The notes: generated by a model from the letters alone, not told the origin. DNA of 64,000 nucleotides from Gambelia wislizenii (GCA_030847615.1 JAUMIR010000004.1:273319501-273383500); one strand, 5' to 3'; counted from the stretch's first letter, positions 1 through 12,390 are shown. A program made the numbers and translations.

Positions 1-274
1 CAGAAAGGAACTGCAGACCTAGGAAAGTTGCAGCAGCCATTCCTGTATGTCTAGTCTCGTCTGCAATCACCAGCAACCATTGCTGTTGTTGTTATTGCTA
101 GACGGCTGTGGTTTCCTTGATGACTCCATCCACCTGTCTTCCTCTTTTCTTACCGCCATCAAGTTTACCAAGTACTGTATTATCATTGTTGTTGTATGTT
201 ATGTACAAAGTACAATAGCTTCAGTTTAGTCATTTTGGCTTCTGTAAAGAGTTCAGGCTTGATTTTTAACAGTA

Positions 275-501
275 TAGTTGTCCCTTCATATTCACTGGGA
301 TTTGGTTCCAGGACCCCCCGTGAATACCCAAATCCGTGAATACTCAAGTCCCGTTATATGCAGTGGCATAGCAAAATGGTGTCCCTTATATAAGATGGCA
401 AAATGGTTTGATTTTTGGATTATTATTTTTTAAAGAATATTTTCAAGCCGTGAATACTTAAAACCATGAATGCCAAATCCGTGAATATGGAGGGACAACT
501 G
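275..501. mobile_element. Tigger/pogo-type non-autonomous element
   Basis: The left end reads TAGTTGTCCC and the right end GGGACAACTG, so the terminal repeats are inverted copies of CAGTTGTCCC with one change. TA flanks both sides (273-274 and 502-503), as expected for the Tc1/mariner superfamily. The interior has the phrases about 'gtgaatacccaaatcc' and 'ccgtgaatatgg' that are typical of Tigger1/MER2-like elements. No transposase is present. Confidence 0.85.
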
Positions 502-1122
502 TACATGGTATTCCTACAACTCTCCTTCAGCACCACATTTCAAATGAGTTGATTTTCTTCCTGTCAGATTTAACAGCCAGTGCTGTGCTTTCCTCATGAT
601 ATTGGCTCTGGGCTTTAGATACCTTCGGTGCTCTTGGGAGTATACTCTTAAACCATGTCTTATCAGTTACAGATGTTCTAGATGGACAGATCTTGGTGCT
701 CACCTATCCAAAGGCCATTGTGCAACTATCCTGCCTTTTCCTAGTTAATACGTTTTCTGTTGAAAGATGAAAAGATGGAGGAAACAAAGGTATGAAAATG
801 TTCCAAATGAAAGATAAAACCATTTGGATCCCCCTAAAATTCCAAAAATAAGGTGGTGCAATTATACAGTAAAATCCATGTGTGCAATCATCCTTCTATA
901 TTGAATATTTTAAAATGCAGAGGTATAGTTTGCCTTCAGCCCACACCATGATTTGACATCTCTATAATGAAGAAATGCCAACTAAAATCTGCCAAGGCTG
1001 AAAAGGGATAGTTTTATTCCCTCTAAGAATAAGAAATCTGTTTATAGCAAAGCACCTTCCAGCACAAGGTACAGAATGCCTTAACTACATAAATCCGCAT
1101 TTCCTTAATCCTAAACGCCAGT

Positions 1123-1139
1123 GGGGCGGGGGCGGGGGG
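1123..1139 (+). repeat. G-rich tract
   Basis: Three G runs of 4, 5 and 6 separated by single C residues. It could fold as a G-quadruplex if the six-G run splits. No neighbouring promoter feature is visible. Confidence 0.6.
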
Positions 1140-1545
1140 ACTGCTATCATTTGTTAAACTAGGAGAAAGGATTTTCAAAAGCTCCTCGGTGACTTAAGGG
1201 CCAGGACTGGGTCCCTGAATCATAATAAGGCTTTAAAAAGCATACTCATTGTGGTAAGTGCATTTCAGGGCAATAATTCACAATTGGAAGCAGTCATATT
1301 TTCCAGTTATCTGCTTCTTGGGTCTGATGTTCCTCTCTAAAATAAGAATCAACAGAGAGCAGCCAGGCTGGATACACTGGGACCTGTAATTGCTTATTTT
1401 CACTTTTAAATTGTAAAACTTTATTATTGTTTTTTTTAAAATATTCTGTGTTGTCACTGCAGAAGACATAATTATTTGTTTTGATTTCCATTTCCATTCA
1501 TTGCTGCAGAAATCATCTTAAAGGAGATGGGAAGAGCTCTCTCTT

Positions 1546-1560
1546 ACACACACACACACA
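1546..1560 (+). repeat. (AC)n microsatellite
   Basis: About 7.5 uninterrupted AC units. Confidence 0.8.
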
Positions 1561-2294
1561 ATTTCTCACTGAAATAAGATGTGCTTTAATCTCTTCACAG
1601 TGGCAAAATCCTGAATATTTGATCAAAGTGCTTGCAAATATGAGTGCCCCTGATTGAATGATTAAGAGCAAAATGGGGATGTAGAACACTGATCTGTGTA
1701 AAGCCTGCTGCAAGCTAATCTTTCAAGCCACATGAGCAAATTCCAGGGTCCCAGTAGAACCCACTGTCACTGTCACCACCACCACTAATATGGCTCAAAT
1801 GAAGAGGGGGTGGGAACTAGGAGTGGCTGATCTTGGCTTATGCAATGTGCCTTAGTTTGATAGGCACTACTATCTGAATTATGCCATTCCCATTACTGAT
1901 ATTCAATAGGGAGCGGGGTGGGGTGGCCCAGACTAGAGTGCTGTTGTCCATATGTCTGTATTTACCATACTTATGGGTTCATTTGTATAGGGCTGGCATA
2001 CCCAAGATGACAATGCCAGCAAGTACAGGCATGTTATGCAGGTCTGGACATCCATACAGCACCACCAACTAGTAAGTAAGGAAATTGTTTAAAACCCATA
2101 CAACAAAAATGTGTCCAAATGATGATGTGCCATCCAAGAGGGCTCCAACCTAACCTCAATAGAACAATAAATGTCATTGTAACCATCTCTTTTTAATCAT
2201 AATGTTATTGTATTATATTATTGGGATTTATTCCTATTAGCTGCATTGATCAGTGTCTAATCACCAAAAACCTGCAACACATTTGTCTATATTT

Positions 2295-2420
2295 ATTATT
2301 TATTTATTAAAATAGTTCAGTCCAGCTGTATATCAAAAAATCTCAGGGCAGCATACAAGTAAAATCAATACAAACAAGACAGTTTAAAACAATTTAAGTA
2401 GACTAAAAACTGGCTGGAAT
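2295..2420 (-). mobile_element. L2-like LINE 3' end fragment
   Basis: Begins with a (TTTA)n stretch and continues with a 'cagggcagcatacaag' type phrase. That is how L2-like 3' tails look when read on the antisense strand. It is old and short. Confidence 0.45.
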
Positions 2421-3887
2421 TGAGTATTGCAGTTACAGATTTGTAATCTAGAGTTACAGATCCATAAATGATATGTATTTGCAAAGACTATGTATTCATG
2501 ATCCTACCATGGCCACCAGTCACTGAGAACAATGGTGGTCTATTCTCCTGTCGATCAAGATGCAGCAGACTGATGTTCCCATCCCCCTCCCACCAGCAAT
2601 ATCCAATGTGACAATCAGAAGCAGAATCCCTGTTGCAATTCCTCCTTGCGTCAGAGCTCATGCTTGGGAAGGGGTGGTGGGAAATGAGGTCTACTGCCCC
2701 CCAATTGATAGGATAACAGATTTATGTCACTTGCAGCTGTTCATGTAGAATGAGGGGGCAGGAGATGCTACATAGCTAAGTATACTGGACTAAGTAGTTG
2801 ATCTAGGATCTTGGCCATGGTAAATATGATTAACAAATTAAAACAGGTTTAAAAGATTGAAACAGTTTTAAAAATCCTGTGTTGCCTAGGAGGTGGGAGG
2901 TATGTTAGAGTCCCACCCATGATGCCAAAATCTCCTTTAATATTTGGGGAAATTATTAGCTCATATCGGAGGCCTGAGAGAGGAGGGTAACTTCAGGGAT
3001 CTTTTTGGGGATATACCAGTACTAACTGTAGATGAGGCTCAAGTTAAAGTAAAACTAAGTATGTTATCAGAATAAGAAAGAAAGTAAACTAATATATACA
3101 ACACATGTTCTTGTGAACCATGCAAGGATCTAGCAGAGTAAGGCAAAAAGGCTGGATAGACAGAGAGAGATACAGGAAGATAGGGTGATCGTTACCAATC
3201 TCAAGGAGAAGAAAGTTCCATGCAGCAAAGATACTCAGAGAGGCATTTGAGGGTGGCACAGAAGGTTCTTATCCATGGCATGCCGAGAAAGAGAATAGCC
3301 AGGTCTGTATACTGTGGAGTATAGAGTATAAATATTAGAGGCCCACCTAGTTATTGGGCCTCTAATATTTATACTCTATTCTGTGGCTTGAAGGGGCAAG
3401 TTAGTAATAACAAAGCTTGGATGGTTCTCCAATGGAATAGACAAAAGAAACCAAAACTCAACTTATTGCTTTAGTTGTGGAGAGATAAAACATTGATGAG
3501 CTTGCAACAACCTCATAAAGTTGGTCAGGAGGGGTGTGTGAGGAGAGATTTCTGTGGGTATGGAATGAGGAATGGTCACTTGAATGCTTGATTGAATTAT
3601 TGCTTAAAATGCCCAGGACAGGAAGAAAGGATTAGCACATACCCCTTTAACAACTGGGTTATTAGCATAAACCCATTATGGGGGCTTTCCGCATAATCAT
3701 TATTTGGGCTTTCCTACCATTATATTCTGAGACACATTTCAGGTCATCGTGACCTTCAACTGACTTCCAGTCTGCCTAAGCCGATATGATCCTAAGTGTC
3801 TAATATGTCCAGTTATGGAAGGTCACAGGTAGGGGCAGGAGGGCATGCTAACATGTGTGCATTAACATTTTGAAAGAAATCAGTTAG
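2421..3887. other. No gene recognised
   Basis: The only structured item I see is the long hairpin at 3321-3379. The block around 2890-3300 and 3390-3830 may be an old unidentified repeat, but I cannot name it. Confidence 0.4.
3321..3379. repeat. Perfect 25-bp inverted repeat (hairpin)
   Basis: The arms 3321-3345 and 3355-3379 are exact reverse complements, separated by a 9-nt loop (3346-3354). Both arms contain the palindromic-looking core AATATTAGAGGCCC. The surrounding DNA shows no matching terminal repeat, so this is a local hairpin rather than the centre of a recognisable MITE. Confidence 0.9.
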
Positions 3888-4200
3888 GCCAAAAGGCTTT
3901 AATAAACAGCTGTGTTTGTAGTTGGCACCTAAATGAAACCAGAATTGGCACCAATCAAGCCTCCAGGATGAGGGCATTCCATAATTGGAGTGCCACAGCT
4001 GAGAAGACCTTCTCCCACATCCTCACATAGTGTACTGAGTTCATTGGGGGACACAGAGGAGAACCTACCCAACAGGCCTCAGACAAGCACATATAGGGAG
4101 TAGCACTCCCTCAAGTATTGAAACCCCAAGCATTTAGGGCTTTAAATATCATGACAAGCACTTTGAATTCAGATTGGAAGCATACTGGCATATTTTATAA
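3888..4200 (-). mobile_element. L2-like LINE fragment, antisense
   Basis: Contains degenerate antisense versions of phrases that are clear in the L2 at 5.5-7.3 kb. Examples are the segment about 'gagaagacc..tctccc' and the later 'agggctttaaa' and 'cactttgaatt' phrases. It is 5'- and 3'-truncated and non-coding. Confidence 0.6.
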
Positions 4201-5540
4201 ACACATGAAAAGCAATAATCTGTTTTAGCAAGACTTTCTCTCTGGCCCCTCAGCACTCCCCTCCAGGATAGTCATATGGACTTTGGGATCTTTATGACAA
4301 TGTTCCATCCTTTTGTCTTCATGGCTGGTTTTTGTTAATGGATCATCTTTAGCAGAAAGACAATGAATATTACTTATCTCTCCCCTCACATCACTCCATT
4401 TATATTTGAGGGCATTGAAAGAATTGTTTTCTTGATATGGGTAGACTCAACATGACAGTGTTTGATCTACCTTTAAAAAAAAACAGGCAGTTTCATTGTC
4501 TTTAAACTTCCCATTTGAAAACCAACTACAGAGAGTAAGTCTTCAGGCGGTTCAATTAGAAATCCTTTTCACCCAAACTCTACCTTCTACTTCTCAAGAT
4601 TGCCTTTGTTTTTCTATGCATTATTGTTCAACATTACTTTTTATGGTCCTACTTAGATTCAATACCATCTGGTTTACACAGTTAAAATTAATTCAATTAC
4701 TTTGTGGTAAAACCCCTGCTGGCTTAACTCCAAAGCTTCCATTGTATCACTGTCAACAAATAACAAGGAAAGTGAGCTCATCCAGTCTCATTGCTTTTCA
4801 GGTTTTTCCTCTGTCTTTTTAGCAGACACAAAGGCCCTCCATGTTGGATCCCTACAACTGCTTTTTGAGGTAGTTGTCGCCTTACATCAATTTTGTATGC
4901 TGAACTTTTAGCTGAATGCAAGTTTCACATGATCAGACCTGCTGTTTGCAAATTAGGGTGATCTCATTTTCATTGGTTTTTCTTCATGTAGTACACTCCA
5001 GTCCTTCTCATATGATGTTACATTAAAATACACTGTTAATTGTACATGTTTGGCATAAATTGAACCATTACCACATAACAGTAGCTATGATAAATCACCC
5101 AGACACTCTTAAATTCTTTGCTATAGTTCAGGTTAGGGCATTACCATTCTAGCAGTGGGAACTCCTAAGTACTTCTCCAAGTCACAACTCCCAGGACTCC
5201 ACAGGATTAAGTAGCAGCAGTTTAAATGATATGAAACTGTTTTACAGTAACTGTGCAGTGCAATATATTTTAGACTGCCTCTACCCCGCCCTAATTTAAC
5301 AGTCAATTATTCACCACAAAAGACCCATCAAGTGTTATCAAATAACACCTTTCTATGGTCAGGAATAATTTTCATGACTCCACAAACCATTTGAATTAAA
5401 CAGAAAGTATCTACAAACAAATGCTTTTAATCTACAGGAGATATTATACTTACTTGTACAAATAAGGGAGATAAAGAGGGTGCACTGCAAAAACAATTGA
5501 GGGGGAGGATCCTGCCTGTGAAGCGTCTTCTCTGGAGCCA
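4201..5540. other. No gene recognised
   Basis: A 108-codon open frame at 4496-4822 (+) has low-complexity content and no recognisable family. I treat it as chance. The part near 5160-5275 resembles a degenerate palindromic MITE ('acaactcccaggactcc' phrase), but the ends cannot be set. Confidence 0.4.
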
Positions 5541-7336
5541 TTTATTTATTTATTGGTTTTATATCCCGCCTTTCTCCCAAGATGGGATTCAAGGCGGTGT
5601 ACAATAATTAAAAAGTACAACTAAAACATTACAAGTTACAAAAGTTTAAAAAGCTAATTACCATTATTAAAATATGATAGAATATGACAACATGAATTAA
5701 AAACATAATACCAATAAAAATACAACATTAAAAGCAGCACATCAATTAAAATGTATGTTTCAAACATTTGCTTAATTTAAAATGTCTTCAACTGCCGATG
5801 AAAAAAGAGCAGGGAGGGGGCCAACCAGACCTCCTGTTGGTGAGAGTTCTACAGTCTAGGAGCAGCCACGGAGAAGGCTCTCTCCCGAGTCCTCACCAAC
5901 CACACCTATGAAGGTGGTAGGACTGAGAGAAAGTCCTCCCCTGCCAATCTTAACACTTTGGCTTGTTTGTATAGGGAGATATGTTCTTTCAGATAGTCTG
6001 GACCCAAGCCATTCAGGGCCTTAAAAGTCAAAAACAACACTTTGAATTTTGCCCCAAAACAGACTGGTAGCAATGCAATTGTTTCAAAGGAGGATAACAT
6101 GATCCCTCTAGCCAGCCCCAGTCAACAGCCTGGCCACAGCATTTTAGACCCGCTGATGTTTCTGAACAGTTTCCAAAGGCAGCTCCATGTAGAGCATGTT
6201 ACAGTAGTCCAAATTGGATGAAATCAAGGCATGTGTCACAGTAGCCAGATCCAACTTGTCAGGGAACAGGTGCAGCTGGAACCTTAGTTTTAACTGTACA
6301 AATGCACTCCTGGCCATAGCCGAAACCTGAGTGTCCAGGCTCAGAGCCAAGTCCAGGAGTCCACCCAAGCTGCAAACCTGAGATTTCGGGGGTGGGGTGG
6401 GGTGGGAGTGGCCTTATCCAGCACAGGCTCAATCCCTATTCCCTGATCTGCCTCTCTACTAACCAGGAGCACCTCTGTCTTGTCTGGATTAAATTTCAAT
6501 TTGTTCACTCTCACTCAGTCCATTACTGACAGCAGACTGGTTTGGTACAAAAAGAGCTTCCTTGGAGTCGATGGAAAGGAGAAACAGAGTTGTGTGTCAT
6601 TAGCATACTGATGACACTGAATCCCAAAATTCTGGATGACTTCTCCCAGCTGTTTCATGTAGATATTAAACAGTTTGGAGGACAAAACTGAGGCCTGAGG
6701 GACACGACAGATTAGTGGCTAGGGTGATGAGAAGGCGTCCTCCAACACCACCTTCTGGGTCTGCCCCTCTAAGAAGGACTGGAGCTGGAGGACGCCTGTA
6801 AAACAGTGCCCCCAAACCCCATCCCAGTGAGGCAAACCAGAAGGATACCATGGCCGATGGTATTGAAAGGCACTGAGAGGTCCAGCAGAACCAACAGGGA
6901 CACACTCCCCCTGTCTAGTTCTCTGTGTAGGTCATCCACCAAGGTGACCAAAGCTATCTTTGTCCCATAGCCAGGACTGAAGCCAGATTGAAATGGATCT
7001 AGATAATCTATTTAATCCAGGAATGCCTGGAGTTACTTTTACGACAACACCATGCGCTCCAACACCTTGCCCAAAAAGGGGACATTAGAGAATGGCCGAT
7101 AGTTCTCCATCCAGTCTGGTGGGATCCAGAGAGGTTATTTTCAATAGGGGCCTCACCACAGCTTCTTTTAGGCAAGCTGGAAGCCTGCCTTGTTATAGAA
7201 AAGCATTCACAACTCCCCTTATCCAATCTGCCAGTCCCCCTCAGGCTGCTTTCAATAGCCAAGATGAGCAGCATAGGTCTAATATGCATGTCCTGGCTCT
7301 CAGCTCTCTAAGGATCCCCAGGAGTAACACTTCCAA
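5541..7336 (-). mobile_element. L2-type LINE, 5'-truncated, ORF2 remnant
   Basis: Reading on the minus strand, the element enters the reverse transcriptase near 7330. The fragment 6769-6951 gives LVDDLHRELDRG then SLLVLLDLSVPFNTIGHG, which is the palm motif A region (usually DLSAAFDTIDH). The catalytic DLS is kept, but the following residues are altered. Fragments at 6144-6368 (ARSAFVQLKL, LATVTHALISSNLDYCN) and 5906-6100 (FKVLFLTFKALNGLGPDYL) are the L2 C-terminal region. The 3' end at 5541 is a (TTTA)n tail followed by the standard 'ttatatcccgcctttctccca' type antisense 3' UTR, here only noted by position. Frames are broken by several stops, so it is a dead copy. L2 elements copy RNA into DNA at a nicked target; this one cannot. 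Confidence 0.9.
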
Positions 7337-7553
7337 GCTCTGGGGGTAGGGACACTGTTTGGACTACAACTTCCAGAAGCCCCAGTCTGCATGGCCAGTA
7401 GGTTTAGGAAGCTGTAATACAAAAAAGGAACTTTCCAAGTGTTTTGCAGAGCCAGCTAGCAGATGGCTGTTGACAGCCTTGTTTGGCCAGGTGCAGCTCC
7501 ATTGGGCATCTTCAGGAGTGTAGCTACAGGGGAGAAAAATGAGGCTGTTGTCT
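7337..7553. other. Spacer between L2 and CR1
   Basis: Contains a 'ggactacaacttccagaag' phrase seen in many squamate palindromic MITEs, but no complete element. Confidence 0.4.
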
Positions 7554-8650
7554 CCCAAAAAGGTTAGTAACCTGTGGGCTAGGCAATGCAACTGTTAGGT
7601 GGATTTGTAATTGGTTGACTGACTGAACCCAAAGGATAGTTACCAATGGCTCCCCTTCATCCTGGAGAGGAAGTGACCAGTGGGGTGCCACAGGGGTTCT
7701 GTGCTTGGCCCAGTGCTAATCAACATCTTTATCAATGACTTGGATGAGGGAAAAGAGGCTATGCTTATCAAGTTTGCAGATGACACAAAATTAGGATGGG
7801 TAGCTAATGCCCCAGAGGACAGGATCAGAATCCAAAATGATCTCAACAGATTAGAAAGCTGGGCCAATGTTAACAAAATGAATTTCAACAGGGAGAAATG
7901 TAAGATACTACGCTTGGGCAGTAAAAATGAAATGCAGAGATATTGGATGGGTGACACATGGCTTGATGGCAGTACATGCGAAAGGGATCTAGGAGTCTTA
8001 GTGGATCACAAGCTGAACATGAGTCAGCAGTGTGATGCAGCAGCTAAAAAAGCCAATGTGATTCTGGGTTTCATTAATAGGAGTATAGTGTCTAGATCAA
8101 GGGAAGTAATAGTGCCACTGTATTTTGCTTTGGTCAGACCTCAGCTGGAATACTATGTCCAGTTCTGGGCACTACAATGTAGGAAGGATATTGACATGCT
8201 GGAATGTGTCCAGAGGAGGGCAACTGGGATGGTGGGTGGCCTGGAAGCCATGCCCTATGAGGGGTGGTTTAGGGAGCTGGGCATGTTTAGTCTGGGGAAA
8301 AGAAGGTTGAGAGGTGACATGATAGGCATGTATAAATATTTGAAGGGATGTCATACTGAGGATGGAGCAGGCTTGTTTTCTGCTGCTCTAGAGACTAGGA
8401 CACGGAGCAATGGGTTCAAACTACAGGAAGAGATTCCACCTAAACATTAAGAAGAACTTCCTGTCAGTAAGAGCCATTCGGAAGTGGAATACACTGCCTC
8501 AGAGTGTGGTGGAGTCTCCTTCTTTGGAGGTTTTAAAACTGAGGCTGGATGGCTATCTGTTGGGAATGATTTGATTGTGTATTCCTGCATGGCAGGGGTT
8601 GGACTGGATGGCCCTTGAGGTCTCTTCCAACTCTATGAATCTATGAAATA
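7554..8650 (+). mobile_element. CR1 LINE, 5'-truncated, RT C-terminal half and 3' UTR
   Basis: The open frame at 7680-8450 (256 residues) covers the CR1 reverse transcriptase from just before the GSVLGPVLINIFINDL motif. It includes the catalytic KFADDTKLG box and the C-terminal signatures RDLGVLVDHKLNMS, SRSREVIVPLYFALVRPQ and LECVQRRATGMV. It continues as a broken frame to the 3' UTR. The 3' end has the CR1 hallmark: 'ttggactggatgg', then 'tccaactctatgaatctatga' style octamer repeats near 8625-8648, not poly(A). The 5' end starts inside the region that encodes NATVRWICNWL in the sister copy at 58.7 kb, so about three quarters of the LINE is missing, as is usual for CR1. An early frame change near 7640 separates the upstream part. 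Confidence 0.95.
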
Positions 8651-8689
8651 ATAATTGCAGGGGGGCTGTGAAATTTTGTATATTTTCTT

Positions 8690-8745
8690 ATTGGATTTAT
8701 AGCCTGCCTTTCTCCCAAGATAGGATTCACTTTCCTTCAGTCTCC
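8690..8745 (-). mobile_element. L2-like 3' end stub
   Basis: Short antisense match to the same L2 3' UTR phrase that starts the element at 5541 ('gcctttctcccaagat'). Confidence 0.6.
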
Positions 8746-8769
8746 AAATTTCTAGCTTTACAAATGAGA

Positions 8770-8991
8770 CTGCATCTGTACTGCAGAAATAATCCAGTTT
8801 GTCACTAGGTACTTTAACTGCCATGGCTCAATGCTATGGAATTCTGGGATCTGCAGTTTGGTGAGATATTTAGTTGTCTCTGTCAGAGAGTTCTGGTGCT
8901 ACAACAAACTACAGTTCCCAGGATTCCATAGCGTTGAGCCATGGCAGTTAAAGTGGTGTCAAACGGGATTATTTCTGCAGTGCAAATGCAG
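8770..8991. mobile_element. Palindromic MITE (222 bp)
   Basis: The two halves are inverted copies of each other. The left arm runs CTGCATCTGTACTGCAG, AATAATCC, then TTAACTGCCATGGCTCAA; the right arm is its reverse complement, ending CTGCAGTGCAAATGCAG. The arms cover nearly the whole element with a short centre near 8880. It is non-coding. A degenerate relative lies at 15331-15492. The target duplication is unclear, so the superfamily is not assigned. Confidence 0.8.
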
Positions 8992-10544
8992 CCTGAGACA
9001 GTGAAAATCATTCACACTGAACTCATATTTGCTCTGTCTGCATTCCCTTGTTAAATCTCCCAGACTCTTTCTTTGGATGCCCAAAACGTCAACAGAAATT
9101 TTAAGTTACTTCAGTGCTAGAAGTCTGGGGATTGAAGGAAAATTCATGGGGGGGGGCAGAATTCTTTTTTGGTGGGCAACACTCGCATTCCCCCCTCCCC
9201 AATAGCTACATCCCCTGGGTATCCCTTTTTGAGAGGAAAGCATTTCCAGGCAGCCAGAGGTCAGGGAAGACTTACTGGCTCTCTTCTAGCTGCATTTGAG
9301 AGCTTTTTTTATATAGTCAGCAAGGTCCACTCAGAGCTTCTGCAAGCCAGACAGAGCTTTCATTTGGAGGGCTTTAGAGGCAGCTGGTTGAGAGAGGAGT
9401 AACCTGGGAATTCTTTCCCAGCAATGGATTTAATCTTAGCTGGAGTCAAATTCAGGGGTTTGCAAGACTCACATTTTGTGAAGGCAAATATTATGGGCCC
9501 GCAAAGCTTAATTCTGACCTCATACCCAGCAAGCTTTGCTGGCATCTTGGAAATTAATGGTTCCCCAAATGATAAGAAAACAGTAGTGATGGAATCATTT
9601 AGTTGCAGCAGATTCATCTGTTTCAACATCAAAAAAGGTTATTTATTTTTCCCTGAAACCTAACCAACTTTGTATATAACACATACTGCTATCTCAGTTT
9701 ATGAATTATGAAATTATGTTTTCATTGATGCAATAAAAGTAAATAATAAATGATGCTAAGAATCTTTTTGCCCTTTAAAGTATGCAGATTTTTTTAGATC
9801 AAAGTGATAATAACCCATCATATATCTTTCAAGAAGGTGATGAATACATCTGTGCAGTTTTGGACTTCATTTCTGAAATGCTATCAGCATGTAAATGTTT
9901 TTATCTTCATTTTTTTCTTCTTTTTATGGTTCAGTGGTTTTGATAATTGGAAATGTAAAGAAACAAATATTTGTCTAGGTCACAGTGGGAAAAAATGAAA
10001 ATGTATTTCAATATGCAATCAGGAAAACAATTATTTTTCTGAAATGGCATTTTATTATAGCAGAGGCAGAGGATGATATATTCAAAATTATCACAAAGTT
10101 TAACAAATGAATTTGAAGTTTCAGTGTGTTCTGATATCATATAGCAATTGTGAAAGCAAGTTATTAGGAAGAGATTTGATGTAAACAAAAATATAACTCT
10201 TACAAAAATTATATCTTTTTGAACTGCTTCCCAAAAATTAACGTATCTACACTCTGCAAATGAACTATAGATTTCCTGATCTTTATCCAAGTGCTAGTCA
10301 TAATAAGATCAATGGTGACAGAGACTATTCAAGGACTGGTGAAAAGGAAAGCAGATCTGACAGCAACTTCAAGAGGATTTTGGGCATAGTCTTTCTGATG
10401 TTGCCTGCTGGTGCCAACCTTACCTCATGCCCCCATCGGACTGTCTCCACTCAGTATTACCACCCCTGGTCGCTGCCATGTGGTTGATTGAGCAACATTA
10501 CAACTGTCAATCACTCTCCTACTTATCTCAAAAGTGCTCACTAA
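8992..10544. other. No gene recognised
   Basis: AT-rich and largely free of recognisable repeats. The 119-codon frame at 9931-10290 (-) and the overlapping short frames at 9360-9663 have no family features, and I regard them as chance. Confidence 0.45.
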
Positions 10545-11104
10545 GGACTTTATCAGATCACCCCACGTTAATGTTATTTTACCGGCATAAATTGTGGCAT
10601 TTTTATGCTGGCAACCTACCAGACCTACCTTTGCAAGCATAAAAGAGGCTTCCCCAGCAGTAACTGAGCACAAATGGGGCTCCATTTACTTCTAGGTTCC
10701 AAATCTTACCAATTCTTGAGAGAAGGAGCTAGCGCGGGAAATTTAAAAATTAAAGCAAACACACACACACACACAAAAAAGTACAGCAAAACACAAAAAC
10801 ACACTTTAAAAGTCCCAAGTACATGGGGGGGGGGTCATAAAAAGAGCATTCCCTACCTGGCTGTCACAATCTCATCCAGAACTGTTCTGTCATTGATGCA
10901 GCATTCACATGAGTACAATGGTGTGAGGATTCTAATGTCGGCAACAAAGCACCATGGGAGATCTATTGATGGCTTGGCCCATCAATAAAATAGAATGGAT
11001 TTTTAACAAGATATGATTGCAAAAAGACATTCTCTGGTATGTGCGTCCTTGTGTGATCATTAGGTGTCCTTATGACACCATATTTGCCACATCTGATAAA
11101 GTCC
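10545..11104 (-). mobile_element. Harbinger-like MITE, family 1 (TSD TAA)
   Basis: The ends are GGACTTTATCAGA and TCTGATAAAGTCC, perfectly inverted. TAA lies directly outside both (10542-10544 and 11105-11107). The interior is related to the copies at 31.2, 34.2, 41.8, 50.5 and 56.1 kb but in opposite orientation: 'gtcattgatgcagcattcac' and 'ggtgtccttatgacacc' are reverse-strand versions of their phrases. It contains an (AC)n tract at 10759-10775. Non-coding, 560 bp. Confidence 0.9.
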
Positions 11105-11295
11105 TAAGTGGAGATGGTGCTTTCAGATAGAAGTCAAGAAGCTCTGTTCAGGATTTTGTGGCTGGCATCTTATATTTCCAGAAAAAATGCAACGTCTGCC
11201 AACAAAAAGGCTGTGGACATTGTTTTGGAAGCTGTAGGATGGTGGTCACTGAGCACTGTTTGGATCTGAGTGGCTCCCAGCCAGTAGTGTTGCTA

Positions 11296-12259
11296 CAGAT
11301 TGAGTATCTCTTATCTGAAATGCTTGGCACCAGAAGTATTTTGGATTTTGGATTTTGGAATATTTGCATATACATAATAAGATATCTTGGAGATGGAACC
11401 CAGGTCTAAACACGAAATTCAGTTATGTTTCATATACACCCTATACACATAGCCTGAAGATAATATTATACACAATATTGTTTAATAATTTTTTTTCATG
11501 AAACAAAATTTGTGTACATTGAACCACGAGAAAACACAGGTGTCACTGGGTTTGTCTAGACAGTGAAAATACTCCTCATAGAATTCAGAAGAATACCTTT
11601 TGTCCCAACACGCTGCAAATGAGATTCATAGTATTTGGAAGGACGGGACTGAAAACTCCATCTACTGTGTGGGAAAAGCCTTTGCAGATTTCCTCAAGGT
11701 TTTTTTTAATAACGCACGGGCTTGCACATTATCACATGTCTGGACATCCAATTCACTTTCTGCGCATTCTTGGCGAGGGTGGAACTGGACAGCAGATTGG
11801 TCGGATGTGCACGGCAAATGGGCTTGTCAACAAGGAAGTGCCCAGAAGGACCATTCTGGACTTTCACATTAATGACCGTGAGCTTTTTTGCTGCGCTGAG
11901 GTGACCAAACAGCTTTTTTAAGCGGAAGGGTGCATTTGAGTACCTTTGATTACAGTTTTTAAAAAATACTGTGCAACAGTGACAATGTGTGAAGAATAAT
12001 AACACACTGTAATTTACTCAGACACCATCTTGATTTGCAGACATGACCGCATGTGCACTTCAAACATGAATAGCTTCACATACAATCAATTTTTCCAAGG
12101 GACTGTAGAGACAAATGAATGCTGCTGCGAATTTGTGTCAATGCAGAGCAGTCAGCCTTATACTGTCTCGTCTACACAGCTCTGCTATTTCAACCACCCA
12201 TGTGGACAATTCTGGAGTATTTTGGATTTCAGCTTTCTGGGTAAGGGATACTCAACCTG
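11296..12259. mobile_element. Tigger/pogo-type element interrupted by a MITE
   Basis: The left end is CAGATTGAGTATC and the right end GGGATACTCAACCTG, with TA on both sides (11294-11295, 12260-12261). The interior carries the familiar 'ccagaagtattttggat', 'cacgaaattcagttatg' and 'catgtggacaattctgg' phrases of this Tigger group. Without the 633-bp insertion at 11549-12181 the element is about 330 bp and has no transposase. Confidence 0.88.
11549..12181 (+). mobile_element. Harbinger-like MITE, family 2, nested in Tigger
   Basis: The left end is GGTTTGTCTAGACAG and the right end reads GTCTACACAGCT. CTG flanks both (11546-11548, 12182-12184). The next bases, 'aatactcctcatagaattc', are shared with the family members at 25.7 kb and 36.7 kb. 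The central phrases 'ccatcttgatttgcag' and 'gggaaaagcctttg' are also shared. The short overlapping frames at 11600-11921 are inside this non-coding element and have no meaning. The exact ends could shift by one base. Confidence 0.8.
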
Positions 12260-12390
12260 TATCAGGTAACCACATCCAAGGAATGGAGTAAGTGACTGGT
12301 GGGTGTCCAGTTAAAATCACTGTCAAGGGGCATAAGTGGAACCAGGGACCAGCTTGGTAGGTGTTGGGCCCTGCCATTTGATCAAGTACA

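Larger units (their letters stand above)
502..2290. other. No gene recognised
   Basis: AT-rich DNA without a coding frame I can support. It holds one G-run tract (1123-1139), one (AC)n tract (1546-1560) and no clear transposable element. Confidence 0.5.

Noticed and set aside
4496..4822. 108-codon open frame
   Set aside because: No recognisable family and no splice or promoter context.
7680..8450. 256-codon open frame as a host gene
   Set aside because: It is the CR1 reverse transcriptase C-terminus (KFADDTKLG, RDLGVLVDHKL) and is followed by a CR1 3' end.
9931..10290. 119-codon open frame on the minus strand
   Set aside because: AT-rich, no motif, no codon bias, overlapped by other short frames; expected by chance.
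11600..11921. Overlapping 60-100 codon frames
   Set aside because: They lie inside a MITE whose other copies do not keep these frames.
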